A DNA stretch of 64,000 nucleotides, from assembly GCA_025024175.1 (NCBI GenBank), contig QCXZ01000001.1:36264942-36328941 (forward strand), in the 5' to 3' direction. A model generated the notes under the pieces. That model was not told where the DNA came from and made no database searches. It saw only the letters and a list, made by a program, of their open reading frames with translations. This DNA is from Rhyzopertha dominica (lineage: Eukaryota; Arthropoda; Insecta; Coleoptera; Bostrichidae). Positions 1 through 11,254 of the stretch are shown in pieces (the first letter of the stretch is position 1; every line of letters begins with the position of its first letter). Position numbers and translations under genes: made by a program.

Positions 1-1497
1 TAGTCTAGTCAACGAAGCTCAAAAAAGGTCAATCAGCGGAAATAAATCGTGTAGTTCTGGATTTTTGTATAGTGGTAGGGGTTACCTCCATGAACAACAT
101 ACTAAAAGTCCTGACAGCTTGGGTGTGAGCATTGGGTGGGAATGGGGTGGAAACATGCGTTTTTCGAGTTTTTTGTGAATCTCTAGCAGAAAATGTGCCG
201 CATACAAAATTAAAGTAAATTTTACACCAAAAAGGTTCTACACGTTTTTATTTTATCATCAATACTTAGCGCGATACATATAATAGAAAAATCGAATATT
301 CTGAAAAACGCATTTCATTCCAGTGAAGTGAACTTTTAATTTATAAATAATAGCAAAACTAAATATTTATTTATTAATAAAAATATGAATGTTAAAGATC
401 GTCATCTGAATATTTAATGTATTCAAATGAATCAATGAGCCATCCTCATCCTCACCTCATCCATCTCCACTCAATCAGTTGTAGCCATTGCTGGATCTGG
501 TAATAAGTAGTGAAACCACTTAAAGTTACAATAAATGTGCAAAGCCAAACCATTTTGTACAAATCTAGTACATGTAGTTAGTAAGCACTTCAATAATAAA
601 AAATAGATAGTTCAATAAAATTAATACCTGTAAATAAACTCTAAAAGAGCGTTGTTTTGCCGCTGCTCTAGTTGGTAGTAACGATGCTGAGTTTAGTTTT
701 GTCTGCGTTGGAACTTTCAGGAAAACTGCATATCGAAGCCTGTTTAAATCTTTCTGATTGGAAGTCGCTTAGTAAACTTCCAGAAATATTTTTTCGTCAA
801 CTTGTGCAAACATTTCTGGTGTTGCGGAGGGTTTATGAAGACGTCCGATATATATTTTATTTGGTTGGACAATCTACTGAACAACTTAACCATACCCCTT
901 TTGGTCTTGTTATAAATGAAGGAGGTAGTATCGTAACCGCTGAAGGAGTGGAGAAGCAGGATGGTTTTAGCAAAAGAAAGTTGTTGGAGTTTAACTGTTG
1001 AATAGTTTTGACTCCACTTTGTTTCTGCCAGGATTCAACAAGAATACGTTTCTTCCTGCTGGCGCCAAAGCAATAAGCAAAACAATCAAGTCGACATATT
1101 CAGCTATTATTGTGATACTACATGTTAGATCATTCCACCCTCTGTATCTGCCAGCTGTTCAAATTTACTTTAATTTTGTATACAGCACATTTTCTGCTAA
1201 AGGGTGCCGTTTTCGAGATATTCACAAAAAAAAACGCAAAAAAACGTACCTTTCCACCCTCTCCCCTCCCAACGCTCACATGCCAGCGGTCAGGACTTTT
1301 AGTATGTTATTGTCCATGGAAAGAACCTCTACGCGAGAATTACAGTGTGGATGACACCATGCCAGCTAGTGGTAATACGGCATCATCCACTCGTCTCTGT
1401 GGAGATAGACGCAATTATTATAATAACCTCTACCACTATACAAAAATCCAGAACTACAAGATTTATTGCCGTTCATTTTGCTTCGTTGATTGGACTA
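1..1497. repeat. Foldback-like element with long inverted terminal arms
   Basis: The first ~240 bases recur inverted at about 1155-1497: the window start (CTAGTCAACGAAGC) matches GCTTCGTTGATTGGACTA at the right end, and the blocks around a 'TACAAAAATCCAGAACTACA' motif and 'AGTCCTGA' follow in mirrored order. The right arm is longer because of insertions. The left end may lie just outside the window. The middle (240-1150) has short open frames, the best at 672-1001, that I do not recognise. It is probably a non-autonomous DNA element. Bases 1498-1803 hold nothing recognisable. Confidence 0.7.
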
Positions 1498-1803
1498 TGG
1501 TAGATTTTCAATACATGGTCTAGAGGAGGTAGCTAAAATGAAAGTGACAAAGATTAATAATTCAAAGAAATTTCAATTCATTGGGCTCTTTTTTGCTAGG
1601 TTTTTCAAATTCGGCAATCGACAATGTAGGTTTCTGTACTTACCGTCCTTACTATGCGATGTCGTAGTTTGAAAATCCACAGCTAAATGACTACCGATTT
1701 TCACGAAATGTATCCTAAAGTGATACGTAAGATGTATCCAACTCAATAATTAACTCTAATATATGTATGGTAATTATTGGTTTAGTAGTAATGAGTCTAG
1801 TTA

Positions 1804-2851
1804 TGTACAGGGTGAGCAAATAAGAGAGGTGACCGGTCATATCTCATAAACTAGTAGCCCTAGAGCTTTGAGGTGAACAATTTCTTAATTAGAGTGACCA
1901 AGAGGAATTGCTAGAAAATGTTTTCGAGTTTGTAAAGTGACCGCTAGAGGGTGCTGTGGCACCTCCAAATTACAAAATTAATGTTTGTGTCATTTTTAGC
2001 CTAATAAATGTCTTCAGTATTAAACATATTAAGGTTGTTTGGACTAAATTTTACCATTCTTGTTTAGAACATTTTTTTTGTTTAATGTCAAATGAAGGAG
2101 TAGGGGGCGGGTGAATATTAATATAGAAAATCGCTAATATTTCAGGTTTGGCTTGAGCGATTTCAACCAACGAGGTGTCATTTTCAAGAGCTCATGTGCC
2201 TTTATAAATATCAATTTTAAGTATCACAAATAGTTTGTGTTGACCGCAAGAGGGTGTTTTCAGAAGTTATTAACTAAATATCGATTTTTCTCAAAATTTT
2301 TAAATGATGCGGTTTTCACCATTTTAGTCTGTATTCAATTGTTCTTTTAATGAAGTGAACAGCCTTATATCTCTGCATTTAAAAATTTTGAGAAAAATCG
2401 ATATCTAGGTAGTAACTTCAGAAAACGCCCTCTTGCGGTCAACACAAACTAAGTTCTGACAGTGATAATTGCTTTTTATAAGGGCACATAAGCTGTTGAA
2501 AATGACTCCTCGTCGGTTAAAATCGGTTAACAAACCTGAAATATTAACCCGCCCCCCCCTTTCCTTTATTTGACTGTTAACAAAAAAATGTTCTAAATAA
2601 AAATGATAGATTTTAGTCGAAAAAAATCTTAATATGTTTAATAGCGTGGACATTTATTAGGCTAAAAATAACACAAATTTTGTAATTTGGAGGTGACTCA
2701 GCGCCCTCTAGCGGTCACTTTACAAATTCGAAAATATTTTCCAGCAATTTCTCTTGACCACTTTCGTTAAGAAATTTTCTACCTCACATCTCTCGGGCTG
2801 CTGATTTATAAGATAAGACCGGCCACCTATATGATTTGCTCACGTTGTACA
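1804..2851. repeat. 1.05-kb palindromic (foldback) element
   Basis: The left arm (1804 to about 2306) and right arm (about 2377-2851) are imperfect inverted copies. Examples are TGTACAGGGTGAGCAAAT at the left end against ATTTGCTCACGTTGTACA at the right, AGTGACCGCTAGAGGG against CCCTCTAGCGGTCACT, and GATTTTTCTCAAAATTTTTA against TAAAAATTTTGAGAAAAATC at the tips. The loop is ~70 bp. There is no credible coding potential. It lies ~260 bp upstream of the fucosyltransferase exon, presumably in an intron. No clear target duplication was seen. Confidence 0.8.
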
Positions 2852-3112
2852 TTTTAGTTTCATAAAATTAGGACATTGATATCAATTGAAATGGCTGTTC
2901 TTCAACACACCTTTCAATTTCTTACATTTCTTACAACTTACAATCTGTAGACCATAAACGAATCATTCAGTGCCAATGGATGTTATTGATTTATCTCAGT
3001 CGAAATTTGTATCACTGTAAAATGTCCAAGTATACAACTTGGAAATCAAAACGTCTAAGTTACGATATATTTTGGTCTCATAAAGCAGGTCACAAAACCT
3101 GGTTTTTTTCAG

Positions 3113-3453
3113 GGTACGATACGCCAGAAAAAGTTATCCTAGCATACAATGGTCTGGGTACATGGGGTCAGTCCGCAGGAACTGGTTCGTTTCATGGATG
3201 TCCTGTTAACAGATGTTCGTTGACAGACGATAGAAGTCGAGCAGCCGATGCGGATGCGATTATCTTCAAAGACCATCTAATCNATCCCACTGTTACCAGA
3301 CCTTCCAAACAAATTTGGATCCTGTATTATTTGGAATGCCCATACCACACCCAAAATGTAAAGTTTCCGAGTGCCATAAACTGGACAGCTACATATCGAA
3401 GAGATAGTGATATTGTTGCCCCCTATGAGAGATGGACCTACTACGATACACGT
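3113..3453 (+). CDS. FucTA: Core alpha-1,3-fucosyltransferase (FucTA-like), internal exon
   Basis: This is an exon of a glycosyltransferase family 10 enzyme that adds alpha-1,3-fucose to the innermost GlcNAc of N-glycans in the Golgi. The exon follows a T-rich tract ending in AG at 3111-3112, enters at codon phase 2 and ends before a GTATGT donor at 3454. Its translation carries the stem and acceptor-side half of the family: 'CPVNRC', 'ADAIIFKDH', 'KQIWILYYLECPYHT' and 'INWTATYRRDSDI', ending 'APYERWTYYDTR'. The reading frame continues in phase into the exon at 9003. There is one ambiguous base (N) at 3283. The N-terminal exons, including the membrane anchor, are not in the window, so the gene is partial here. 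Confidence 0.9.
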
Positions 3454-3796
3454 GTATGTCTACTTTTTACTATACCTTGCTTTAGATCTTATACCCATTT
3501 GTTCCTTTGACTTTGACATTTTATTCAAATCCCAAAAAATAAAAATTAACGGCAAACTTTCCGGTTACGTATCGGTATACTTTGGATATCATGGTGCTTG
3601 TCTGTCATAGCCCTAATCCAAATTTAACATGCACCATCATACTCAGCATCAAAAACACGTTCAACAACACAACATAAAAACAGAAAGCTTTCATCCCAAA
3701 AAGCTAATTTTTTTTTACCTGGTTTGAAGGCTTCCGTGGTTGTTGTCGATGACATGTTGTTTTCCGGGCTGGTTGCCACGTTGGTTATTAGACCTT

Positions 3797-3830
3797 GACG
3801 TTTCGACACTCATGTCGGTGTCTTCCTCAG
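3797..3830 (-). ncRNA. Hammerhead-like motif, minus strand
   Basis: Read on the minus strand: CTGAGGA (fits the CUGANGA core box), then a 5-bp stem GACAC/GTGTC with an 8-base loop, then GAAAC followed by GTC. The one extra A between the core box and the stem departs from the textbook form, so activity is uncertain. Confidence 0.4.
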
Positions 3831-3850
3831 AAGTAGCTCTGAAACTACTT

Positions 3851-3884
3851 CTGAGGAAGACACCGACATGAGTGTCGAAACGTC
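3851..3884 (+). ncRNA. Hammerhead-like motif, plus strand
   Basis: This is the mirror copy of the motif at 3797-3830, identical over the core: CTGAGGA at 3851, stem GACAC/GTGTC, GAAAC at 3877-3881, then GTC. It shares the extra A next to stem II. Confidence 0.4.
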
Positions 3885-4068
3885 AAGGTCTAATAACCAA
3901 CGTGGCAACCAGACCGGAAAACAACATGTCAATATTTTACCTTTTTCCATTGTTACAACACAGTGATCTGCAGATCTATTTCGCTCATCAGTGCAGTTTA
4001 GGTTTAGTGCAGACAGCACAGTATAGAACTGGTTTTGCCTATATACCAAAGCAATGGTATGATGTAAG

Positions 4069-4440
4069 GTAAGAATTTAGATGACAATGCCATCTGTCAG
4101 CATTACACTGACATAATGACAAAGCCACCTAGCTGCCATAATAGGTACTACTAGACCTAAACTGCACTGATAAGCTATAATGATAGCGAAATAGATCTAT
4201 CTGCGGTTGGTTGCGGTGCAGACAGCACAGCATATACAAGCATTTTAATGTATGTCGTTTCTTGCCCGCTTGCAAAAAGTACCGTAGGGGCCTGCTGCCA
4301 AATTGAAGTATGCAGGTGCATGCCAATTTGTCAGGCTGCAGGTCACTTCCTTTAGGAAGTAGTACCCATTATGGCAGCTAGGTGGCTTTGTCATTATGTC
4401 AGTGTAATGTCGACAGATGGCATTACCGTCTAAATTCTTA
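4069..4440. repeat. ~370-bp inverted-repeat element
   Basis: Arms at about 4069-4144 and 4367-4440 match inverted (for example AGCCACCTAGCTGCCATAAT against ATTATGGCAGCTAGGTGGCT, and TAAGAATTTAGA against TCTAAATTCTTA). A separate block, CATCAGTGCAGTTTAGGT, is at 3986-4003, again inverted near 4155-4180, and once more near 34,303-34,325. It is therefore a dispersed repeat unit. Confidence 0.65.
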
Positions 4441-4649
4441 TAAAATATAAACATGTTTTTGACGTTCGATCACGGCCACCTAAAACTTTTTTTTAAGTGG
4501 CGCTATAGTTATGCACCACGCAAATTTTTGAAATTATTACATTATTGCTTTAAATAGTCCAGTTCCTATTATATTTATTTCTTTTATCCTTCTTATAAGA
4601 TAGATTCAATTACGTTTACATTTGGCCAAGAAAAACTGATATTTCGAGG

Positions 4650-6195
4650 TGGGGCTGTAGTTATTCGCCCCAGTGTAGGAATGAACGCGTAGAGCACGCT
4701 CCACCAATTATTAATTTTATTTTTAAATTCTTACTGTCCGATTCTCATCTGATGTTCTTTAATGGCTTATTTACTTTGATACATGCGCACCAGTTTATTC
4801 AAATAGAACGTTTTATTAATTGTGTTCTTATTACGGTCTGCTTTGGGAAGATGCAGTGGTGTTTAGGNTGTTATAGCCCGCTCACNTTCAGGCTTAAGGA
4901 TCTCCATCGTATCTTCAGCTCCGTTAGATGCTACAAACTACGTCGNAGAAGCGTATGACGATAAATTAGGCGAAAGGGCCATCCATCCTTGTGGGTCATT
5001 AGGNCACACTAGATATGATTCNTTGAACTCCTCTGANAGGCCGTTGCATTATAACGACCTTTTAATTTAATTTTCGGTTATTTCTCCTTCAGACGTCCTC
5101 ATTGACCCAAACTCCAGATCGCACGGTAACCCTAATTCCCAACAAGCAATGTTTGCATTCCTTATAATGCCTTTTTGATAAATATTTAGCGTAGTTGTGA
5201 TGTCTATCTGGACAATGATGTATTTTGAAATAATACCGCTGCGGTCTCTCCNTCCATCTAGCAACCTGCCCCTNTAGATTTTTCACTCCTAGAACCATAA
5301 AGGTACTTATGGAAACGTCTATGAGGTTTATTATAATCAGTATAGTGCGTAGTGCGCGCTAGGAAAGAAGTCGGACTTTAGAAATGTAACATCGTCCACT
5401 ATTTGAACGGAGCGAACCGCATGGGTAGGATAAGTTAATAAATTTATTTGCCGCGCTAGCCTGAAATTATGACCATAAATATTGGCGGGCACACTAATAA
5501 TTTAACTGTCTGGCGATTATCGTCCCTGCCACGTCTGCCCTGTTTCCTGGCGCGCACTTTAGATCTTTCCTCGTAACACAATGGTACCTCTTAGCTTTTG
5601 TTGAAACGTTACTTTAATACTCTATTACTTTCTCTTCCCCGTCCTGCATCTTGCGACAGCACAGCTCAAATGCCAATGAATGCCGTGCCGTTGAGGGTAG
5701 CCAAGATCGGGTTGCTGAATAACGCTGACTTTCATTTCCTTATAACTTCTCCTTAGACTGATTTCCATGCAAAAGTCGTCTTAGTTATAATGGAGCCGCA
5801 CTTTTGAAAACTTTTCTACGAATCTTCTCTAGTAAATGCTGATAAAAAACTAGTTCGTATTTATCTTAGGGACGTGGCCAATATCGCGTTGCTTTAATCG
5901 TTTAAATCCCGTCCGCTGAAACATGTGGGCAAGGAATTCCACTATTGCCTGGCAAAACACACACTTTTTTGATTCAGCTTTAGATTCGCTGCTCGAAATT
6001 TGTTAAATTCCTCCAAAAAATTCCATTAGTGCCCTTCAAAATGCCTGCTCCTAACCACGACGTCGTCCAGGTTTTCCACGCAAGACCACGTAATACCAGT
6101 TCCATTAGCCTTCCATACCTAGTCAGAGCGTTGCACAGACCGAATGGCGTTACAATGAATTGGTATAAACTGTAATTGGTGGTAAACGCAGTCTT
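4650..6195 (-). pseudogene. Decayed Ty3/gypsy retrotransposon pol
   Basis: On the minus strand near 6195-6120 the translation reads KTAFTTNYSLYQF and then VTPFGLCNAL and LMELVLRGLAWKTW, the reverse-transcriptase palm of Ty3/gypsy elements. Frameshifts follow; pieces such as LKLN-KKCVF appear near 5980. Further down, at about 5300-5090, comes the end of the RNase H domain (GQVARW, CKHC). I infer that the rest to ~4650 is integrase-side sequence, but I could not read it clearly. Many frameshifts, stops and N bases are present and no LTR was found, so it is a dead fragment lying opposite to the host gene. Confidence 0.75.
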
Positions 6196-6260
6196 CTTCT
6201 GCCTTGTGTGTGTATCCCTATTTGAGTAATCACTCAGTCTGTTTATCTAATCAGCAGGCG

Positions 6261-6620
6261 TTATATATATTCGTATAAGTCAATTTTAAGTCGACGTATC
6301 CACTGCTCTGCTGCAGGAGTTAGTACATGTAGATCTATTAAATTTCCCTGAAAACTTGTTAGGTCACATTCAAAGACTGCATGATTTTTTGTCTATTGGT
6401 CGGCTCCACATTCGCAGGAGGGAGATGCCTTAAAACCCCCATTTGTACATAGCCGATGCGCATCTTGTAGTGTTGGTACGAATGCGATACACCACTCACG
6501 TCTTGGCAGGTTAAAGCCTGCCATTCTTTCTGCTGCACTTCTATTTATGTTGCCGTTAACAGGAATCAATCTTAGAGGACCATTGTTGCTGCCATCTTGT
6601 CTTCAGATTTTGGTTGCCTT
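6261..6620 (-). pseudogene. C-terminal end of a non-LTR retrotransposon ORF2
   Basis: The minus-strand translation ends at a stop at 6261-6263. It shows the cysteine-rich C-terminus typical of insect LINE ORF2 proteins: SCECGADQ, a stop, TKNHAVFECDL, then LTPAAEQWIRRLKIDLYEY. One in-frame stop interrupts the motif. It abuts the gypsy RT fragment, so one element inserted into or recombined with the other. Confidence 0.7.
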
Positions 6621-6768
6621 CAATGAGTAAACAAGCCGTTCTTCGGTGATATATTTCTCAAACTCTCTTTTTATAGCTTCTGCTCTTCTAAGTGGTGGAG
6701 GAGGTATATTTGTTAGAGCTGGAAGCCAATTTGATGGAACTGGTTGCAGGGTACCTGAAATTATTCCC

Positions 6769-6857
6769 ATTGCTCTATTCAATGGGGTTGTAGACCATAT
6801 TCTTTTTATTACAGAATATGAATATACATAAAAAATAATAGACTCCTATTTTTTCAC
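6769..6857. repeat. Dispersed repeat, inverted copy at 22,107-22,193
   Basis: The block containing AATAATAGACTCCTATTTTT, TTCATATTCTG-type sequence and 'AATGGGGT' recurs in reverse complement near 22,107-22,193 inside PHGDH intron 1. The similarity is about 90 bp long. The family is unknown. Confidence 0.6.
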
Positions 6858-7037
6858 TTTTATTCCAAATCGCTTAGATAGACGTAAAAAAATGGTAAAG
6901 TGTAAATATTTGAATGTGTGACGTAGGTCACAGCAGCTGTGTGTTGTAGCCAGGGCAAAATAATTTTCTGCGTTCCAGTTGCCTATGCGTGTTTTTGCTA
7001 TCAACTGTCGACGAAGAGCATCATTCATAACCTCTTA

Positions 7038-7185
7038 GCCTGCCTAGCTGGTCTTGTGGGTAGCGCGATAGCGCGAATGCCTGTGGCCAGGTAGGCTGCG
7101 AGTTCGAATCCCGCGTACGGCATGGATGTTGTGAATCTATAATTATGTAATGTAATACAAATTAATAAAAATAAAAGATACACCT
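7038..7185 (+). repeat. tRNA-derived SINE
   Basis: A tRNA-like head (7038-7122) holds an A-box-like TAGCTGGTCTTGTGGGTAGC and a B box GTTCGAATCCC at 7102-7112. It is followed by a short AT-rich body with AATAAAAATAAAAG near 7165-7180. The acceptor arms pair only partly, so it is not a working tRNA gene. Confidence 0.65.
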
Positions 7186-7336
7186 AATGAGCTGGCTAAT
7201 AGTCATAAGTTGGCAGGGACATTAAAAAAAGCCTGACGAAATGACTGCTGAAAAGAAATGTTTTGTGCCAACATGCGCAAATACTGGTATTGTTGCTCTA
7301 GAGAAGAAATTTTTAATTAATAAACAGATCTGTCTA

Positions 7337-7880
7337 CAGTGTTGCCACTGGGGCTCATAGAAATTCTGCTAGGTTGCCGCTTTGCCGCATCGAATCCGCT
7401 AAAAATTTTAATACAGGGTAATCTGTTGACATAAAACAGGATTTATTGTTTATTTTACATAAATAATTATTAGTTTCCTACATTTTATGCCAGAACGTTA
7501 AAAATTTCGTTGTCGAGCTCATCGTGTTCCTTTCAGAAATATTTTTGTTGCTTTCTACTTGGTTTAAGATAATATCTGCGTCATCTGACGGTCTGAGCTG
7601 CAACGTGAAACACACAAGCACTAGCGAGACGGTAAAATTTTTGATTGGTAGTTAAAATAAGCCGAAAATATAATATTTCTCACGCAAGGAATACAGCAAT
7701 CATCGAGTCACCTAGCATAAATAAATCGATTGTAGATACNTCATATCTAAGTTTCCCATATTTATACGCTAAATTGAAACAGTTAATAATAATTAAAAAA
7801 ATTTCTNATTCCGTTAAAATATCCGCTAATCGCTAAATCGTATATTTTTCCGCTAGGCGAGAATTTTGTTGGCAACACTG
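7337..7880. mobile_element. hAT-like MITE with CAGTGTTGCCA termini
   Basis: The left end CAGTGTTGCCA and the right end TGGCAACACTG are perfect inverted repeats 544 bp apart. The CAGTG start is usual for hAT-type non-autonomous elements. Flanks contain AACAGAT on both sides but no clean 8-bp duplication. There is no transposase inside; the N bases fall within it. Confidence 0.65.
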
Positions 7881-9002
7881 AACAGATGTCTCTTTTAAGA
7901 GTCAAACGCGAAATGCGATCCCACCTTCCCACCACACTCCCCACTCTAGCCGGGTCAAGTGACGCCGCTAGCAATATTTGAATTTGGCGGAAAACTTTAG
8001 AGGGCGAAAATAAGACAATATAACATTAGAAATATTTTTTTGATAGTATCTCACTTCATTTTAACCACACTAGACAGCAGTACTAGGCACAGAGAATACC
8101 AGAGACAGAGAGCTGTCCTCAGCGTTGAAGTTGTTGCACCCCACTTGCGGGTTACCAACTTTTATAGCAGATTCACTCTTCAATTTCTGACAATTTAACT
8201 AAATGATCTCGAAATGTAAGAGAGCGATCTGTTATGTGTGTTAGTGAGGCCACAGAATGTTAAATTTAATTGCCTATAAATTCCGTATTATTTAGGTGAA
8301 ATAAACAGCTTTCAGTTTTGCTTGGATTTGAAAGTTGCTTCCATTTTTTAAAGAAAGTTTCCAACACATATTGTTTAATAATACGCAGCCTACTATATTA
8401 TTACTTTGACATGCGAGTGCATAACAATTTATTTAGAAAGCTTTTTGTGACCATTTGACAAAGAGCTATTTTGTATTTCCTTTTTTTCAGAAGCAATGTG
8501 CCTCATTCTAAAATATACGTTTACCAATTTATCACGTTGCAACAAACTACCTAGTTCTCAAATTAAGCGAGGATAAGGTCTTCTCGCGCGGTAGTACTAT
8601 TTCAAACGATATGAGCTAACTTTATGAGTAGCTATAGTAAATGTAAATAGCTGCGTGTTGGCTATGAATGCTCCTACTATTATCTCATACTGAGGACAGC
8701 TGGACTGTAAGTGGCGGAAAGTCGCTATTGACATTTTGCAGTATTCACAGTTTTTATAATAATATCTGGTATTGTAAGACTTCAGGGTTCTGTTCACTTT
8801 TAGTTTATTGCTTTTGAGAAATAATCTTTTGTTTTAATCTTGTCGTTACATTGCTAACATAAGTATTACAGAATATTGTTGGGCAAATATAATTAAAGTA
8901 ATAATCTGATACTAACATTAATAAAACCAAAGGATAACCGTCCTCTCAATGTTGTACATATTATACTTTGAAGTCTTAAAATTTACAAAGATTTTTTTTC
9001 AG

Positions 9003-9611
9003 GTCAAACAAAAAAAGCAAGCCCGTGACTTTGCCGGCAACAAAACAAAAAAGGTGGCATGGTTTGTATCAAACTGCGGAGCCAGGAATGGTCGACTGGC
9101 GTACGCTCGAGAATTGGGCAAACACATCCAAGTCGATATTTATGGAACCTGTGGACCGTTGAAATGTCCCCGTTCGGATAAAAAGTGCTTTGACTTGCTT
9201 GATCGCGAATACAAGTTTTATTTGGCATTTGAAAATTCAAACTGTCGCGATTACATAACAGAGAAATTTTACGTTAATGGTTTAGGCCAAAATGTTTTAC
9301 CTATTGTGATGGGTGCCAGGCCCGAAGACTACGAAAAAAGCGCACCAGAGGGATCTTATATTCACGTAGATGAGTTTGCTAGTCCGGCTGAATTGGCCGC
9401 ATATTTAAATCGTTTAGACGAAGATAATGAACTCTATAATTCGTATTTTAAGTGGAAAGGTACGGGTGAATTTATAAACACTTATTTTTGGTGCCGATTA
9501 TGTGCAATGCTTCATGCTCCGGCATCTCCTAGACATTATGAAGACGTTAATGAATGGTGGCGTGGAGCGGGTGTGTGTACTTCGAAATCGTGGCATGATA
9601 GCGAATCTTAA
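9003..9611 (+). CDS. FucTA: Core alpha-1,3-fucosyltransferase (FucTA-like), last exon
   Basis: This 203-codon terminal exon holds the GDP-fucose-binding half of a GT10 fucosyltransferase. It contains 'KKVAWFVSNCGARNGR', 'VDIYGTCG' and the family signature 'FYLAFENSNCRDYITEKFY', followed by 'PIVMGA', 'PEGSYIHVDEF' and a C-terminal 'CRLCAML'. It joins in phase to the exon ending at 3453 (DTR | VKQKK) and stops at TAA 9609-9611. A polyadenylation signal AATAAA lies at 9717-9722. It resembles insect FucTA, the enzyme behind the anti-HRP glycan epitope, more than the Lewis-type family members. No damage is visible. Confidence 0.93.
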   Translation, partial: VKQKKQARDFAGNKTKKVAWFVSNCGARNGRLAYARELGKHIQVDIYGTCGPLKCPRSDKKCFDLLDREYKFYLAFENSNCRDYITEKFYVNGLGQNVLPIVMGARPEDYEKSAPEGSYIHVDEFASPAELAAYLNRLDEDNELYNSYFKWKGTGEFINTYFWCRLCAMLHAPASPRHYEDVNEWWRGAGVCTSKSWHDSES

Positions 9612-9716
9612 CGCACACGTTTTGTTTTGTCATACATTAATTGTAGATACAGTGTGATGATTATTTATTTGGTTTTATTTATATGTGTTGTCACTTTTAT
9701 TACTTGTTAAAAGTAA

Positions 9717-9722
9717 AATAAA
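9717..9722 (+). terminator. Polyadenylation signal of the fucosyltransferase
   Basis: AATAAA 106 bases after the stop codon. Sequence from here to 10,270 has no recognisable gene. Confidence 0.6.
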
Positions 9723-10274
9723 ACGATTCTGTTAATAATGTTGAGTGAAATGTTTCAGCACCACCATACGTCCGATTAATAATCCATATGGTAGATTGGA
9801 ATAGGAAGAACTTAAGGGTGAATTTTTTTTAATGTACAGTTTTTCTTTAGTTTCAGGAGCCAACTAGCTTTTAGTAAAGACAGGGAACCAGTAAACTCCA
9901 CTTACTCAACAGTAGGCAAGCCAAACAGTTCAAGTAGTAAAAGTCAAAGAAAACGCTTAGGTCCGGTTTAACATAAACTGATATATAGATTTAACCTTAG
10001 CAATATGAGAAAACAAGCAAGTAATCTAAACTATTAATTCGCCAATAATTTACATCTACTAATAAGCTCCCCAGTATGAACTTATGGCGTCTCAATAGCC
10101 AGGTTAATGCCCTAAAAGATCTAAGAACTATTCTTGTGCTACCCACTAATTATAAAATAAATTTATAAAATAAAACAAAAACTTATTTATTTGTTGTGAC
10201 ACTTGTTCAATACCAGTCTTGTCATTCGTTGTTTGCTAAAATAATTTAGAATTTACGCGAAGGTGTTTTCAACA

Positions 10275-11212
10275 ATGAAAAAATCTGAGATACGCGCAGT
10301 TATAAAATATTTACAAAAAAAAGGTACTCGCCAAAAGAAATTCATGAAGATATGATGGTTGTATTAGGTGAGAGTGCTCCTTCTTACCAAGTGGTAAAAA
10401 TTTGTCTCGAGAATTTAATTTGGGAATAAGACAAACGTGTGACCACCATTCGTCGGATAGCTGAAATTAACAGACTTTTCATATGGCACAATAGAAAAAA
10501 TATTAACAGATATTTTAGGTCTTAAAAAGTTATCTGCACTCTGGGTCCCTAGAATGTTCACGCCTGATCAGAAACATTCGAGAGTCCTGCATTCTGTAGC
10601 CAGTCTGGCAAAGTTTTCAGCACACCTTGATGAGTTTCTCTCTCGATTTATAACTGTTGATGAAACATGAGTCAACCACTTTGACCCAGAGTCAAAACAA
10701 CAGAATATGGAGTGGCATCACAAAGGTTCTCTCCACCACGCAAATTTCCAGTTGTGCCATCTGCTGGTAAAATTATGGTCACAATTTTTTGGGATGCAGA
10801 CAGAATTTTAATGGTTGATTTTTTGGAACGTAGACACGCAATAACAGATTTTTACTATACCAACTTAATTTCAAAATTGCACGAGTGCATCAAAGAAAAA
10901 GGACAGGGAAAATTGAGGAAAGGAAATTTGTTCCATCGGGACAAGGCTCCTGTACACAAAATTAGCCATACTGCAATGAATGTTATTCACGACGCAGGAT
11001 TTGAATTGCACTAACACTCCTAGCTCCCAGCGATTACTTCTTATTTCCGAAATTGAAAGAATATCTAGGTACGTGGGACCAGATATGACGATGATTATCA
11101 AGTGATGACAGCAGTAAACGACTGCTTAGAGGACCAACCACAAGAATTCGTTTCTAGAGGAATCAGAGCATTGGAACATCGTTGGACCAAATACATCGAA
11201 GTCGAAAAATAA
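10275..11212 (+). pseudogene. Dead mariner transposase
   Basis: The frame opens MKKSEIRAVIKYLQKKGT and, after a frameshift, reads LGESAPSY, the N-terminal helix-turn-helix of mariner transposases. Later come TVDET followed by a stop, SPPRKFPVV, GKIMVTIFWDADRILMVDFL, then LFHRDKAPVH with the second catalytic Asp. The third-Asp region (usually PDLAPSDYF) is ruined, and the C-terminal ALEHRWTKYIEVEK survives at 11,170-11,210. It has at least five stops or frameshifts. I could not define the terminal repeats. Confidence 0.85.
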
Positions 11213-11254
11213 ACATATAATTATTTTCATGTTTTGCGTCTTTCTATGTCAGGG

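Larger units (their letters stand above)
3751..3930. repeat. Near-perfect palindrome, probably Penelope-like terminal repeats
   Basis: Two ~86-base arms (3751-3836 and 3845-3930) are almost exact inverted copies around an 8-base centre (CTCTGAAA). Each arm carries CTGAGGA, a GACAC/GTGTC stem and GAAACGTC, the layout of the minimal hammerhead motifs known from Penelope-like retroelement terminal repeats. Penelope-like RT fragments elsewhere in the window (24.7 and 28 kb) fit this origin. No RT sequence adjoins the palindrome. Confidence 0.7.
3454..9002 (+). other. Fucosyltransferase intron rich in elements
   Basis: A 5.5-kb intron with donor GTATGT at 3454 and acceptor TTTTTTTTCAG ending at 9002. 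It holds the hammerhead-bearing palindrome, a second inverted repeat, gypsy and LINE ruins on the minus strand, a SINE and a MITE, each listed separately. From about 7881 to 8990 I see no gene or recognisable element. Several N bases around 4868-5275 and at 7740 and 7807 mark uncertain assembly. Confidence 0.8.

Noticed and set aside
672..1523. Three overlapping open frames as a host gene
   Set aside because: No family resemblance, and they lie inside the long inverted-repeat element.
3624..4072. Frames reading MSKRQGLITNVAT on both strands
   Set aside because: They begin at non-ATG starts within the hammerhead-bearing palindrome and are mirror translations of the same repeat.
7038..7122. 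A functional tRNA gene
   Set aside because: Only the A and B boxes fit; the acceptor stem pairs for about three bases, and an A-rich tail follows, so a SINE is more likely.
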